Assembly: GCF_001457025.1 (NCBI RefSeq)
Contig: NZ_KQ758605.1
Location: 1 to 64,000 of the forward strand
Reading direction: 5' to 3'
DNA from: Pseudarthrobacter enclensis
GTDB taxonomy: Bacteria; Actinomycetota; Actinomycetes; Actinomycetales; Micrococcaceae
Length of the DNA: 64,000 bases
The position numbers and the translations under genes are program-made. The number at the start of each line of letters is the position of its first letter. The first letter of the stretch is position 1. Shown one piece after another: positions 31,409 through 41,143 of this stretch. The notes beneath the pieces were generated by a model. That model worked only from the letters and a program-made list of their open reading frames with translations. It made no database searches and was not told the DNA's origin.

Positions 31409-32983
31409 ATGACTGAACAGAACACCAGCGCCGAAAGCCTGATCCGGCTGTCCGCCGCCCAGCTCGCCGAGAAGCTGCGCGCCGGCGAGGTCACCGCCGT
31501 CGACGTCACCCGGGCCCACCTGGACCGGATCGCCCAGGTGGACGGCGGGGAACGCGGCGTCAACGCCTTCCTGCACACCAACGGCGAGGAAGCGCTCGCC
31601 GTTGCCGCCGAGGTGGACGCCATCCGCGCCGCCGGCGGTGCCGACGCCGAGGCCCTGCACTACCTGGCCGGCGTCCCCATCGCCGTCAAGGACCTGATCG
31701 TCACCATCGGCCAGCCCACCACGGCCGGCTCGAAGATCCTCGAGGGCTGGCACAGCCCGTACGACGCCACCGTGGTGGAGCGCCTGCGCGCCGCGAAGAT
31801 GCCCATCCTGGGCAAGACCAACCTGGACGAATTCGCCATGGGCTCCTCCACCGAGCACTCCGCGTACGGCCCCACCCGCAACCCCTGGGACCTGGACCGG
31901 ATCCCCGGCGGGTCAGGCGGCGGGTCCGCTGCCGCCGTCGCCGCCTTCGAAGCCCCCCTTGCCCTGGGCACGGACACCGGCGGATCCATCCGCCAGCCCG
32001 GCGCCGTCACCGGCACCGTGGGCGTCAAGCCCACCTACGGCAGCGTCTCCCGCTACGGCGCCATCGCCATGGCCTCCTCCCTGGACCAGATCGGGCCCGT
32101 GACCCGCACCGTCCTGGACTCGGCACTGCTGCACCAGGTCATCGGCGGACACGATCCCCGCGATTCCACCTCGCTGCCCGAACCCCTTGCCGACCTCGTT
32201 GCCGCCGCGAAGACCGGCAACATCGAAGGCCTGCGGATCGGCATCATCAAGGAACTCCACGGCGAGGGCTACCAGGCCGGCGTCGAAAACCGGTTCAACG
32301 AGTCCCTGGAACTGCTCAAGGAAGCCGGCGCGGAAATCGTCGAGGTGTCCTGCCCCAACTTCCAGTACGCCCTGGGCGCCTACTACCTGATCATGCCGTC
32401 AGAGGCCTCCTCCAACCTGGCAAAGTTCGACGGCGTCCGCTACGGCCTGCGCGTCCTCCCCGAAGAGGGCCCCATGACGATCGAACGCGTCATGGGTGCC
32501 ACCCGCGCCGCAGGCTTCGGCGACGAGGTCAAGCGCCGCATCATCCTGGGCACCTACGCCCTGTCCGCCGGCTACTACGACGCCTACTACGGATCGGCGC
32601 AGAAGGTCCGCACCCTGGTCCAGCGCGACTTCGAGGCCGCCTTCGAAAAGGCCGACGTCCTGATCTCGCCCACCGCGCCCACCACGGCGTTCCGCCTCGG
32701 GGAAAAGCTGGACGACCCCCTGGCCATGTACCTCAACGACGTCGCCACCATCCCGGCAAACCTCGCCGGCGTCCCCGGCCTGTCGCTGCCCGGCGGCCTC
32801 GCCGACGAGGACGGACTGCCCGTGGGCATCCAGTTGCTGGCCCCGGCCCGCGAAGATGCCCGCCTCTACCGGGTGGGTGCCGTGCTGGAATCGCTGCTTG
32901 AAGCCAAGTGGGGCGGCCCGCTCCTGGCCCAGGCCCCCGACCTCGCCGCTGCGCCGGCCCTTGAAGCCCAGGAGGCAAAATAA
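31409..32983 (+). CDS. gatA: Asp/Glu-tRNA amidotransferase subunit A
   Basis: 524 residues of the amidase-signature family. The Ser-cisSer-Lys triad can be placed at Lys94 (IAVKDLIV), the [13 protein letters not shown] stretch and [14 protein letters not shown]. It releases ammonia from glutamine for GatB. Length is normal. The stop codon shares one base with the gatB start (TAATG). Confidence 0.98.
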   Translation: MTEQNTSAESLIRLSAAQLAEKLRAGEVTAVDVTRAHLDRIAQVDGGERGVNAFLHTNGEEALAVAAEVDAIRAAGGADAEALHYLAGVPIAVKDLIVTIGQPTTAGSKILEGWHSPYDATVVERLRAAKMPILGKTNLDEFAMGSSTEHSAYGPTRNPWDLDRIPGGSGGGSAAAVAAFEAPLALGTDTGGSIRQPGAVTGTVGVKPTYGSVSRYGAIAMASSLDQIGPVTRTVLDSALLHQVIGGHDPRDSTSLPEPLADLVAAAKTGNIEGLRIGIIKELHGEGYQAGVENRFNESLELLKEAGAEIVEVSCPNFQYALGAYYLIMPSEASSNLAKFDGVRYGLRVLPEEGPMTIERVMGATRAAGFGDEVKRRIILGTYALSAGYYDAYYGSAQKVRTLVQRDFEAAFEKADVLISPTAPTTAFRLGEKLDDPLAMYLNDVATIPANLAGVPGLSLPGGLADEDGLPVGIQLLAPAREDARLYRVGAVLESLLEAKWGGPLLAQAPDLAAAPALEAQEAK

Positions 32984-34491
32984 TGAGCACCGACACCATC
33001 CTGAGCTTCGAAGAGGCCATGGAGAAGTACGATCCCGTCCTGGGGTTCGAGGTCCACGTGGAGCTCAACACCAAGACCAAGATGTTCTCCTCCGCGCCCA
33101 ACGTCTTCGGTGACGAGCCGAACACCAACGTCAACGAGGTGGACCTGGGCATGCCCGGCGTCCTGCCCGTGGTGAACCGGACGGCCATCGAATCCTCGAT
33201 CAAGATCGGCCTGGCGCTGAACTGCAAGATCGCCGAGTCCTGCCGCTTCGCCCGGAAGCAGTACTTCTACCCGGACACCCCCAAGAACTTCCAGACCTCG
33301 CAGTACGACGAGCCCATCGCGTACGACGGCTACCTGGACATCGAACTCGAGGACGGCACCGTGTTCCGGGTCGAGATCGAACGTGCCCACATGGAAGAGG
33401 ACGCCGGCAAGCTGACCCACATGGGCGGCGCCACGGGCCGTATCCAGGGCGCCGACTTCTCGCTGGTGGACTACAACCGCGCCGGTGTGCCGCTGGTGGA
33501 AATCGTCACCAAGCCGATCGAGGGCGCCGGGTCCCGGGCTCCCGAACTGGCCAAGGCCTATGTGGCGGCCGTCCGCGAAATCGTGAAGAACCTCGGCGTC
33601 TCCGATGCCCGCATGGAACGCGGCAACGTCCGCTGCGACGCCAACGTGTCCCTGCGTCCGCACGGCCGCGAACGCTTCGGCATCCGCTCCGAGACCAAGA
33701 ACGTGAACTCGCTGCGCGCCGTCGAACACGCCGTCCGCTACGAAATCCAGCGCCACGCCGCCGTCCTGGACTCCGGCGAGCCGGTGATCCAGGAGACCCG
33801 GCACTGGCACGAGGACACCCGCACCACCACGTCCGGCCGCGCCAAGTCCGACGCCGACGACTACCGCTACTTCCCGGAACCGGACCTGGTCCCGGTGGTG
33901 GCCTCCCGTGAATGGGTCGAAGAACTCCGCGCCACCCTGCCCGAACCGCCCGCCGAGCGCCGCAAGCGGCTGAAGGCCGACTGGGGCTACTCGGACCTTG
34001 AATTCCGCGACGTGGTGAACGCCGGCGTCCTGGACGAGATCGAGGAAACCATTGCCGCCGGCGCGTCGGCCTCCGTGGCACGCAAGTGGTGGATGGGCGA
34101 GATCGTGGGCCGTGCCAAGGCCGCCGACGTCGATCCGGGCCAGCTGGGCGTCCAGCCCGCCACCATCGTGGAACTCGCGAAAATGGTGGAGGACGGCAAG
34201 ATCAACAACAAGATGGCCTCCCAGGTGCTGGACGGCGTCCTCGCCGGCGAAGGCACCCCGGAGGAGATCGTCGAAGAGCGCGGCCTTGCGGTCGTGTCCG
34301 ACGACGGACCCCTCCTGGAAGCCATCGACGCCGCACTCGCCGCGCAGCCCGACGTCGCGGAGAAGATCCGCGGCGGCAAGGTCCAGGCCATCGGGGCGAT
34401 CGTGGGCGGGGTCATGAAGGCCACCCGCGGCCAGGCCGACGCCGGCCGTGTCCGCGAACTGATCCTCGAGAAGCTGGGCGTCACCGCCTGA
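32983..34491 (+). CDS. gatB: Asp/Glu-tRNA amidotransferase subunit B
   Basis: 502 residues. The GatB cradle signatures are present ([52 protein letters not shown]), followed by the helical and YqeY-like tail ([16 protein letters not shown]). It activates the misacylated tRNA and receives ammonia from GatA. The operon is gatC-gatA-gatB with almost no spacing. Confidence 0.98.
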   Translation: MSTDTILSFEEAMEKYDPVLGFEVHVELNTKTKMFSSAPNVFGDEPNTNVNEVDLGMPGVLPVVNRTAIESSIKIGLALNCKIAESCRFARKQYFYPDTPKNFQTSQYDEPIAYDGYLDIELEDGTVFRVEIERAHMEEDAGKLTHMGGATGRIQGADFSLVDYNRAGVPLVEIVTKPIEGAGSRAPELAKAYVAAVREIVKNLGVSDARMERGNVRCDANVSLRPHGRERFGIRSETKNVNSLRAVEHAVRYEIQRHAAVLDSGEPVIQETRHWHEDTRTTTSGRAKSDADDYRYFPEPDLVPVVASREWVEELRATLPEPPAERRKRLKADWGYSDLEFRDVVNAGVLDEIEETIAAGASASVARKWWMGEIVGRAKAADVDPGQLGVQPATIVELAKMVEDGKINNKMASQVLDGVLAGEGTPEEIVEERGLAVVSDDGPLLEAIDAALAAQPDVAEKIRGGKVQAIGAIVGGVMKATRGQADAGRVRELILEKLGVTA

Positions 34492-34501
34492 CACCCCCAC
34501 C

Positions 34502-34564
34502 CAACCGGGTAGCAGTAAGTGCCGTTTTGCGCCCCCATTAACGGCACATACTGCTACCCGGTTG
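34502..34564. repeat. Long palindromic element after gatB
   Basis: Arms 34502-34526 and 34540-34564 (25 bp each) are reverse complements with one mismatch, separated by a 13-nt loop. The arms begin CAACCGGGTAGCAGTA. It may terminate gatCAB, but the size and regularity also suit a dispersed REP-like palindrome. Confidence 0.75.
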
Positions 34565-34685
34565 CGCTTTAAGTACTCACGTCCACAACGCGCCAACTAC
34601 CCGTGTTCACCGGCGTTCCGCGGCCCTACACTGGAGCCGTCGGGGCACTGGCGTCCCGGCCCACAGGCGGAAGGACGTGGCGGGC

Positions 34686-35324
34686 ATGGCAGCGCAGTAC
34701 CCCGGAGTGCGGAAGGCCCTGATCGCGGGTGCGGTAGCCCTTGCCCTGACCGGCACCGGGGCGGCCCTGGCCTGGTCCGTGGACTCGCCGTCGCCGTCGC
34801 CGTCCGATTCGTCGTCAGCCCCGGCCCCTCCGCCGGGGCAGGAGAAGCAATCCAGGCAGGACAAGGCCGAGCGGCCCCGGTTCCAGCATGGCGAAAGCGT
34901 GGTCAGGAAGGCAGACGGCACGTTCCAGACCGTCCTGCAGCAGCAGGGCACGGTGGAAGCGGCCGGCAGCACGTCCGTCACCGTCAAGAGCGAGGACGGC
35001 TTCTCGCAGGAGTACGCGGTCACCGCGGACACCAGGATCAGTTCAGTGCCTCCCGCGTCCGGGGACCAGGGCTCTACGGACGACGACGGCAGGCGGCTGC
35101 GGCCCGCGGACGGCACCATCGCGGACATCGCCGCCGGCGACGTCGTCCGGATCTCGGGGATCAAGGACGGCGGCCGGGTCACCGCCCGGACGATCGTCGA
35201 GGGTGCGGCAGGACATCCCGGGCTTGGCCTGGGACGGGGCCACGGGAACGGCCATGGCAAGGGCCTGGGGCGTGGGCACGGCCACGGCAACGCCGGCGGC
35301 ACGTCGTCCGGCGCTGGTGCCTGA
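34686..35324 (+). CDS. Small secreted or anchored protein with Gly/His-rich tail
   Basis: 212 residues from the ATG at 34686 (AAGGA ten bases upstream; the GTG at 34677 is too close to that site). A hydrophobic N-terminal segment (ALIAGAVALALTGTGAAL) could be a signal peptide or anchor. The middle resembles the DUF5666 type of small beta domain (SVTVKSEDG, then ADGTIADIAAGDVVRISG). The tail is Gly/His-rich (GHGNGHGKG, GHGHG) and might bind metal. It stands alone between gatB and a convergent LysR gene. Confidence 0.75.
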   Translation: MAAQYPGVRKALIAGAVALALTGTGAALAWSVDSPSPSPSDSSSAPAPPPGQEKQSRQDKAERPRFQHGESVVRKADGTFQTVLQQQGTVEAAGSTSVTVKSEDGFSQEYAVTADTRISSVPPASGDQGSTDDDGRRLRPADGTIADIAAGDVVRISGIKDGGRVTARTIVEGAAGHPGLGLGRGHGNGHGKGLGRGHGHGNAGGTSSGAGA

Positions 35325-35350
35325 GCGGCGACCTGCCCGGTGCGGTGCCC

Positions 35351-36262
35351 TCAGCCCTGCTTCACCAGGCCCGCCATGATGTCCTGCAGCGCCTCGCAGA
35401 CGGTCAGGACCGAGCGCCGCTTCAGGTTTTCGGGCCGGGCCAGCAGGTCGATCCGCCGTCGGGTACTGATGCCCTTGAGCGGCCGCAGGACGATGTCCGG
35501 GTGCAGGACCGGGCCTGCGGTGTAGCGGGGGAGCAGGCCCACCACGCCGCCGGTGGCCACCAGCGCCGCCACGGTGGAGTAGTCGTTGATGCGGTGCACG
35601 ATGTTGGGTTCCCTGCTGGAGACGGCCGCGACGGCGGACAGCACGTCCGCGGGGGAGTAGCCGGCGTGGCTGGTCACCCAGGCCTCGCCGCCGACGTCGT
35701 CCGCGGTGACCGCCGCTTTCCCCGCCAGCGGATGCGCTGCCGGCAGCGCCACGTCCAGCGGCTCGTGCAGCAGCGGGACCACCGTCACGCGTTCGGTGGG
35801 CCAGCGTGGACTGTGGTCCATCCGGTGGGCCAGCACCAGGTCGTAGCGTGCGGTCAGCGCCGGGAAATCCTGCTGGGCCACGTCCTCGTCGGAGAGTTCC
35901 AGCTGGGGCTGGCCGGGGCCGTCCAACAGCCGGGCCAGCGTGGCGAACACCGCCTGCCCCGCGCTGTGGAAGCCGCTCACGGTGACCCGCCCGCCGCCGG
36001 ACCCGTGGTAGCTGCCGATCGCCGCCCTGGCATCGGCCATGGCAGTGACGACGGCGGCCCCGGCGTCCGCGAGCACCTGGCCCGCCTCGGTGAGGACCAG
36101 GTTCCGGCCTTCCTTCCGGGTCAGGGGCACGTCCACCGACCGCTGCAGCAGTGCCAGTTGCTGCGACACGGCGGACGGCGTGACCATCAGGGTGTCCGCG
36201 ACCGCCTTGACGCTGCCTAAAGCGCCCAGTTCGCGGAGGATTTCAAGCTGGTGGATCTCCAT
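35351..36262 (-). CDS. LysR-family transcriptional regulator
   Basis: 303 residues from the ATG at 36262; a TTG one codon earlier is possible. The N-terminal helix-turn-helix (LGSVKAVADTLMVTPSAVSQQL) is typical. The effector domain follows, with LPAAHPLAGK near the middle. It is divergent from tdh-kbl, so control of threonine catabolism is plausible. It appears leaderless: TAAACT ends exactly six bases before the ATG. Confidence 0.92.
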   Translation of the reverse strand: MEIHQLEILRELGALGSVKAVADTLMVTPSAVSQQLALLQRSVDVPLTRKEGRNLVLTEAGQVLADAGAAVVTAMADARAAIGSYHGSGGGRVTVSGFHSAGQAVFATLARLLDGPGQPQLELSDEDVAQQDFPALTARYDLVLAHRMDHSPRWPTERVTVVPLLHEPLDVALPAAHPLAGKAAVTADDVGGEAWVTSHAGYSPADVLSAVAAVSSREPNIVHRINDYSTVAALVATGGVVGLLPRYTAGPVLHPDIVLRPLKGISTRRRIDLLARPENLKRRSVLTVCEALQDIMAGLVKQG

Positions 36263-36274
36263 CAACCCAGTTTA
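36263..36274 (-). promoter_or_regulatory. Leaderless -10 before the LysR gene
   Basis: On the minus strand TAAACT, 6-nt spacer, ATG at 36262. No Shine-Dalgarno sequence. Confidence 0.5.
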
Positions 36275-36279
36275 TGCAT

Positions 36280-36291
36280 TAGCTGCAGCTA
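36280..36291. promoter_or_regulatory. 12-bp palindrome between lysR and tdh
   Basis: TAGCTGCAGCTA, perfectly symmetric, just upstream of the LysR -10 and in the divergent region. It is a candidate LysR site, although it lacks the classic T-N11-A spacing. Confidence 0.4.
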
Positions 36292-36393
36292 CATCGTCGA
36301 TTGAGAAGATTCCCATTGTGCTAAAGCGTCGCCAGGTCTGTAATAGGGGAAGGCAGCATCCTGCCGAGCACGTGACGAGGAGTGAGGAAGCCG

Positions 36394-37440
36394 ATGAAGG
36401 CTCTGTACAAGGCGGGCCCGCAGGCCGGATTCGAACTGGTGGATCGGCCCGAACCCGTGGCCGGCCCGGCCGACGTGAAGATTCGCGTCATGACCACAGG
36501 TATCTGCGGCACCGACCTGCACATCCAGTCCTGGGACGCCTGGGCGCAGGGCATGATCCAGGCCCCCCTGATCGCCGGGCACGAGTTTTACGGCGAGGTG
36601 GTGGAGGTTGGCGCGGACGTCCGCGACGTGAAGGTGGGGGACCGTGTCTCCGGCGAGGGGCACATTGTCTGCGGCATCTGCCGCAACTGCCGCGCCGGCC
36701 GCCGCCAAATGTGCATCCACACCGTCAGCGTCGGCGTCCAGCGGGAGGGTGCCTTCGCCGAGTACGTGGTCATTCCCGAAACCAACGTCTGGGTCCACCA
36801 CGATGCCTCGGTCACCCCCGAACTCGGCGCGATCTTCGACCCCTTCGGCAACGCGGTGCACACCGCGCTCAGCTTCCCGCTGGTGGGCGAGGACGTCCTC
36901 ATCACCGGCGCCGGGCCCATCGGGCTGATGGCCATCGCCGTCGCCCGGCACGCCGGAGCCCGCAAGATCGCCATCACCGACGTCTCACGCCCCCGCCTTG
37001 AACTGGCCGCCAGGCTCGGCGCCGACCTCACCATCGACGTCTCCACGACCCGGGTCCGCGACGCCCAGCGCGAACTGGGCATGCGCGAAGGGTTCGACAT
37101 CGGCATGGAAATGTCCGGCCACCCGTCAGCACTGCCGGAGATGATCGACAACATGAACCACGGCGGCCGGATCGCCATGCTGGGCCTGCCCAGCCAGGAC
37201 ATCACCATCGACTGGGGCAAAGTGGTGACCCACATGCTCACGCTCAAAGGCATCTACGGCCGGGAAATGTACGAAACCTGGTACGCCATGAGCGCCATGC
37301 TGTCCTCCAACCCCGTCCTGCACGCCGGCATCTCCGCCGTGGTCACGGACACCCTGCCGGCCACAGACTGGGAGAAGGGCTTTGAGATCGCCCGCAGCGG
37401 CAGCGGCGGCAAAGTAGTCCTCGACTGGACCCGACTCTAA
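36394..37440 (+). CDS. tdh: L-threonine 3-dehydrogenase
   Basis: 348 residues from the ATG at 36394, with GAGGAA five bases upstream. It is a zinc medium-chain dehydrogenase: catalytic-zinc segment [13 protein letters not shown] and [12 protein letters not shown], structural-zinc cysteines in [15 protein letters not shown], and the Rossmann motif [15 protein letters not shown]. It oxidises L-threonine to 2-amino-3-ketobutyrate with NAD+. kbl follows 8 bp later and completes the route to glycine and acetyl-CoA. Confidence 0.97.
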   Translation: MKALYKAGPQAGFELVDRPEPVAGPADVKIRVMTTGICGTDLHIQSWDAWAQGMIQAPLIAGHEFYGEVVEVGADVRDVKVGDRVSGEGHIVCGICRNCRAGRRQMCIHTVSVGVQREGAFAEYVVIPETNVWVHHDASVTPELGAIFDPFGNAVHTALSFPLVGEDVLITGAGPIGLMAIAVARHAGARKIAITDVSRPRLELAARLGADLTIDVSTTRVRDAQRELGMREGFDIGMEMSGHPSALPEMIDNMNHGGRIAMLGLPSQDITIDWGKVVTHMLTLKGIYGREMYETWYAMSAMLSSNPVLHAGISAVVTDTLPATDWEKGFEIARSGSGGKVVLDWTRL

Positions 37441-37448
37441 GGAACACC

Positions 37449-38645
37449 ATGTACACCTCCATCAAGGACCAGCTCCGCAGCGAGCTTGACGACATCCGCA
37501 CCACCGGGCTCTACAAGGATGAGCGGAGCATCAGCTCGCCCCAGTCCAGCCACATCACCGCTGGGAGGATCGGCGCGGCCGGCGCCGACGTCCTGAACTT
37601 CTGCGCCAACAACTACCTGGGCCTTGCCGACCACCCAGAGATCATCGGCACCGCCAAGGACGCCATGGACCAGCGCGGGTTCGGCATGGCCAGTGTCCGC
37701 TTCATCTGCGGAACCCAGGACCTCCACCTGGAACTCGAGGCTCGGGTCTCACGCTTCCTAGGTGCCGAGGACACCATCCTGTTCTCCAGCTGCTTCGACG
37801 CCAACGGCGGCGTCTTCGAGTCCCTCTTCGGCCCCGAGGATGCCATCATCTCCGATGCCCTGAACCATGCATCGATCATCGACGGCATCAGGCTCTGCAA
37901 GGCCCGGCGCTACCGGTACGCCAACCAGGACATGGCCGAGCTCGAGGCGCGGCTGCAGGAAGCCTCCGATGCCCGCCGGAAGATCATCGTGACTGACGGC
38001 GTGTTCTCCATGGACGGCTTCCTCGCTCCGCTGGAGGCCATCTGCGACCTCGCCGACAAGTACGACGCCCTGGTCATGGTGGATGACTCCCACGCGGTCG
38101 GCTTCATGGGTGCCACCGGAGCGGGAACGCCCGAGCACGCCGGTGTGTCCAGCCGGGTGGACATCTACACGGGCACGTTCGGCAAGGCCCTGGGCGGGGC
38201 GTCCGGCGGCTACGTCTCCGGCCGCGCCGAGATCGTGGCCATGCTCCGGCAGAAGGCCCGCCCCTACCTGTTCTCGAACTCGCTGGCACCTGCCATCGTC
38301 GCTGCCACCATCAAGGCCCTGGACCTCGTGGAAAACTCGGCGGACCTGCGGAGCCGGCTCTTTGAGAACGCCGCCCTGTTCCGCCGGCGGATGACCGAGG
38401 AGGGGTTTGACCTCCTGCCCGGCGAGCACGCGATCGTCCCCGTCATGTTCGGCGACGCCGTCCTGGCCGCCCAGGTCGCCGACCGGATGTTGCAGCATGG
38501 CGTCTTTGTCACCGCGTTCAGCTTCCCCGTGGTCCCGCGGGGTGCCGCACGGATCCGCGTGCAGCTGTCGGCTGCGCATTCCGCGGACGACGTCGAAGCC
38601 TGCGTCAGCGCCTTCGTCGCCAGCCGCGCGGAGGTCGCAGGCTGA
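37449..38645 (+). CDS. kbl: Glycine C-acetyltransferase (2-amino-3-ketobutyrate CoA ligase)
   Basis: 398 residues, an alpha-oxoamine synthase. The PLP lysine is Lys246 in [41 protein letters not shown] and [11 protein letters not shown] are typical. It splits 2-amino-3-ketobutyrate with CoA to glycine and acetyl-CoA. It is co-transcribed with tdh. Confidence 0.97.
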   Translation: MYTSIKDQLRSELDDIRTTGLYKDERSISSPQSSHITAGRIGAAGADVLNFCANNYLGLADHPEIIGTAKDAMDQRGFGMASVRFICGTQDLHLELEARVSRFLGAEDTILFSSCFDANGGVFESLFGPEDAIISDALNHASIIDGIRLCKARRYRYANQDMAELEARLQEASDARRKIIVTDGVFSMDGFLAPLEAICDLADKYDALVMVDDSHAVGFMGATGAGTPEHAGVSSRVDIYTGTFGKALGGASGGYVSGRAEIVAMLRQKARPYLFSNSLAPAIVAATIKALDLVENSADLRSRLFENAALFRRRMTEEGFDLLPGEHAIVPVMFGDAVLAAQVADRMLQHGVFVTAFSFPVVPRGAARIRVQLSAAHSADDVEACVSAFVASRAEVAG

Positions 38646-38696
38646 CGGCTCCACGCACCGGCCGGACGCTGCCCCCACACGGCGGGGCATCTCTGC

Positions 38697-38708
38697 AAAG
38701 ATGATGGC
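38697..38708 (+). promoter_or_regulatory. Leaderless -10 before the flavoprotein gene
   Basis: AAAGAT, 6-nt spacer GATGGC, ATG at 38709. The string AAGATGATGGCATG is identical to that in front of the VOC gene at 45710 (minus strand). Confidence 0.5.
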
Positions 38709-39815
38709 ATGGCAGCTCATTACGATGTCCTGATTGTCGGCGGCGGCATTGCCGGCCTGTCCCTCGCCTCCGCGCTCGCCGGGCGGTGCACTGTTGCCCT
38801 GGTGGAAGCTGAACAGGAGCTGGCGTACCACACGTCCTCCCGTTCGGCCCGCCAGCTCATTCCCAGCTACGGTCCCCCCGTGGTGCAGGAACTGACGGCC
38901 CGCACCCTGGAACTGATCTCAGCCAGGGACGCCGAACTGCCCGAGCCGGTGCTGGCCCCGCGCAGCTTCATGCTCATCGGGACAGAGGAGGAACTCGCCG
39001 CGGAGGCCAGCGGTGCCATGCGGCCCATTACGGTGGACGAAGCCCTGCAGCTGTGCCCTGCGCTGGTTCCCGGCTCCTTCGCCGCGGCAGGCCTGGACAC
39101 CGGTTCCTTCGGCAGCAATGCGCCACTGCTCCTGGAGGACCACCGCCGTCGGGCCGTCGAGGCAGGGGCGGACATCATCACCGGGGCCAGGGTGCATTCG
39201 GCCCAGCACCTCGGCTCGGGCTGGCAGGCCGGCGCCGGCACCGAAGGCTTTGCCGCAACCGTGATGGTCAACGCTGCGGGAGCCTGGGCGGATGAACTTG
39301 CCGTCCTGAGCGGTGTGGAGAAACTGGGCCTGCAGCCCTACCGGCGCACGGCGGCTGTTGCCGCCGTCGAGCGTCCTCTCCCTGAAGGCAGCCCCATGGT
39401 GGCGGCGGCCGACAACACGTACTACTTCCGGCGCGAAGACGGCGATGTGCTCATCTCGCCGTCCGAACATGTGCCCAGCGGCGCCGAGGACGCCCGGCCC
39501 CGGCCGGGGGACATCGAGAGGCTGGTGGAGCGGCTGAACACCGTCACGACGCTGGGCATCACCGGCGTCCGCCGTGCCTGGACGGGTCTTCGGACCGAGG
39601 CGGCCGACGGGGTCCCGGTGGCGGGTTTCGACGCTGAAGCCCCCGGCTTCTACTGGCTGGCCGGACAGGGCGGGTACGGCTTCCAGACCTCCTCCGCCAT
39701 GGCGGAGCTGGCGTCGGGGCAGATCCTGGCCGCCTTGTCCGGCAGCGGCGGTCCGGATCCGGAATCCCGGACAGCGCAGGCGCTCGCAGCCACGCGCTGG
39801 TCCGTGCGGCGCTGA
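38709..39815 (+). CDS. FAD-dependent amine/D-amino acid oxidoreductase (DAO family)
   Basis: 368 residues. The N-terminal FAD motif is VLIVGGGIAGLSLASAL. YHTSSRSARQLIPSYGPP resembles the substrate-side region of D-arginine dehydrogenase-type enzymes. The C-terminal segment FYWLAGQGGYGFQTSSAMAE is typical of the DAO fold. It likely oxidises a D-amino acid or similar amine. It sits between tdh-kbl and hutI in a group of amino-acid catabolic genes. Confidence 0.85.
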   Translation: MAAHYDVLIVGGGIAGLSLASALAGRCTVALVEAEQELAYHTSSRSARQLIPSYGPPVVQELTARTLELISARDAELPEPVLAPRSFMLIGTEEELAAEASGAMRPITVDEALQLCPALVPGSFAAAGLDTGSFGSNAPLLLEDHRRRAVEAGADIITGARVHSAQHLGSGWQAGAGTEGFAATVMVNAAGAWADELAVLSGVEKLGLQPYRRTAAVAAVERPLPEGSPMVAAADNTYYFRREDGDVLISPSEHVPSGAEDARPRPGDIERLVERLNTVTTLGITGVRRAWTGLRTEAADGVPVAGFDAEAPGFYWLAGQGGYGFQTSSAMAELASGQILAALSGSGGPDPESRTAQALAATRWSVRR

Positions 39816-39826
39816 AGAATGGTGGC
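39815..39826 (+). promoter_or_regulatory. Leaderless -10 before hutI
   Basis: AAGAAT (39815-39820), spacer GGTGGC, ATG at 39827. The hexamer begins in the stop codon of the upstream gene, so hutI may be both read through and separately started. Confidence 0.4.
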
Positions 39827-41038
39827 ATGAGCACCCTGATCACCAACATCGCCGAGCTGATGACCCAGGACCTGGAGCACCGGGTCCTGAAGGACGCGGC
39901 GGTGGTGGTGGAAGGCGAACGCATCGCCTGGATCGGGTCGGCGGCCTCCGCCCCGGCTGCGGACGACGCTGTTGACGCAGGCGGCCGCGCCATGTTGCCC
40001 GGTTGGGTGGACTCACACACGCACCTGCTGTTCGCCGGCGACCGGACAGCAGAGTTCGAGGCACGGATGGCGGGGGAGTCCTATTCGGCGGGCGGAATCG
40101 CCGTCACGGTGGACGCCACCCGGGCAACGTCGGATTTTGACCTTACCCGGCTGGCGCTGGGCAGGGTTGCCGAGGCGGTCTCGCAGGGCACCACCTACCT
40201 GGAAACCAAAACCGGATACGGCCTCACCGTGGAGGAGGAAGCCCGCAGTGCCCGCATCGCCTCCACGGTCGCGGACCAGGCTACCTACCTCGGCGCCCAC
40301 CTGGTTCCCGCCGGGATGGACGCCGGGGAATACACCGACCTCGTCTGTGGTCCGATGCTGGCAGCAGTGCGCCCCTTCGTGCAGTGGGCCGACGTCTTCT
40401 GCGAAACGGGGGCATTCACAGAGGAGCAGTCCCGCCGCGTCCTGGCAGCCTGCCGGGACGCCGGGCTGGGGCTCCGCGTGCACGGCAACCAACTGGGCGA
40501 GGGCCCTGGGGTGCGGCTGGCTGTGGAACTGGGGGCGGCCAGCGTTGACCACGTCAACCACCTTTCCGGCGCCGACGTCGAGGCCCTGGCGGGGACCTGG
40601 TCCGGCTGGGACGCCACGTCCGGAACAGGGGAACGCGGTACCGTGGCCACCTGCCTGCCGGCCTGCGACCTGTCCACCCGCCAGCCGCTGGCCCCGGCGC
40701 GGGCCCTGCTGGACACAGGCGTCCAGGTGGCCCTGGCATCCAACTGCAACCCCGGAACTTCATACACGAGTTCCATGGCCTATTGCGTCGCCACCGCGGT
40801 CCTGCAGATGCGGCTCAGCGTGCACGAAGCCGTCCGCGCCGCCACGTATGGCGGGGCCCTGGCACTGCACAAAGACCAGGGGGCCGATGCCGACGGCGAA
40901 CGCGCCGTGGGTTCCATCGCCGTCGGACACCGGGCGGACCTGCACGTGCTGAACGCGCCCTCCGCCACGCACCTCGCTTACCGCCCGGGCATGCCGTTGA
41001 CGTACGCTGTGTGGCGGGCCGGAGTCCGCGAGCGGTAG
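39827..41038 (+). CDS. hutI: Imidazolonepropionase
   Basis: 403 residues, an amidohydrolase. The metal motif is GWVDSHTHLLFAGDR. TKTGYGLTVEEEAR, GNQLGEGPGVRLA and ALASNCNPGTSYTSSM fit HutI. It opens imidazolone-5-propionate to N-formimino-glutamate, the third step of histidine breakdown. No other hut gene is in the window, so the rest of the pathway must be elsewhere. It lies 11 bp after the flavoprotein gene. Confidence 0.95.
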   Translation: MSTLITNIAELMTQDLEHRVLKDAAVVVEGERIAWIGSAASAPAADDAVDAGGRAMLPGWVDSHTHLLFAGDRTAEFEARMAGESYSAGGIAVTVDATRATSDFDLTRLALGRVAEAVSQGTTYLETKTGYGLTVEEEARSARIASTVADQATYLGAHLVPAGMDAGEYTDLVCGPMLAAVRPFVQWADVFCETGAFTEEQSRRVLAACRDAGLGLRVHGNQLGEGPGVRLAVELGAASVDHVNHLSGADVEALAGTWSGWDATSGTGERGTVATCLPACDLSTRQPLAPARALLDTGVQVALASNCNPGTSYTSSMAYCVATAVLQMRLSVHEAVRAATYGGALALHKDQGADADGERAVGSIAVGHRADLHVLNAPSATHLAYRPGMPLTYAVWRAGVRER

Positions 41039-41073
41039 GGACTGGCGGGCCATCCGCGCTTTTTGACGTTAGT

Positions 41074-41099
41074 TGATCATTTTGTCTCTGTTATGATCA
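41074..41099. promoter_or_regulatory. Paired TGATCA sites before the DeoR gene
   Basis: TGATCA occurs at 41074-41079 and 41094-41099, 20 bp apart (two helical turns). The second overlaps TATGAT (41092-41097), a likely -10 box. This fits a self-repressing operator. Confidence 0.5.
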
Positions 41100-41143
41100 G
41101 AAAACGTCACCGGAACGGTGGCTGTTGTACTGAGAGGCCCCGC

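Noticed and set aside
34562..36220. A 552-codon plus-strand ORF spanning the small secreted protein and the LysR gene
   Set aside because: It runs antisense to a clear LysR gene and out of frame over another gene.
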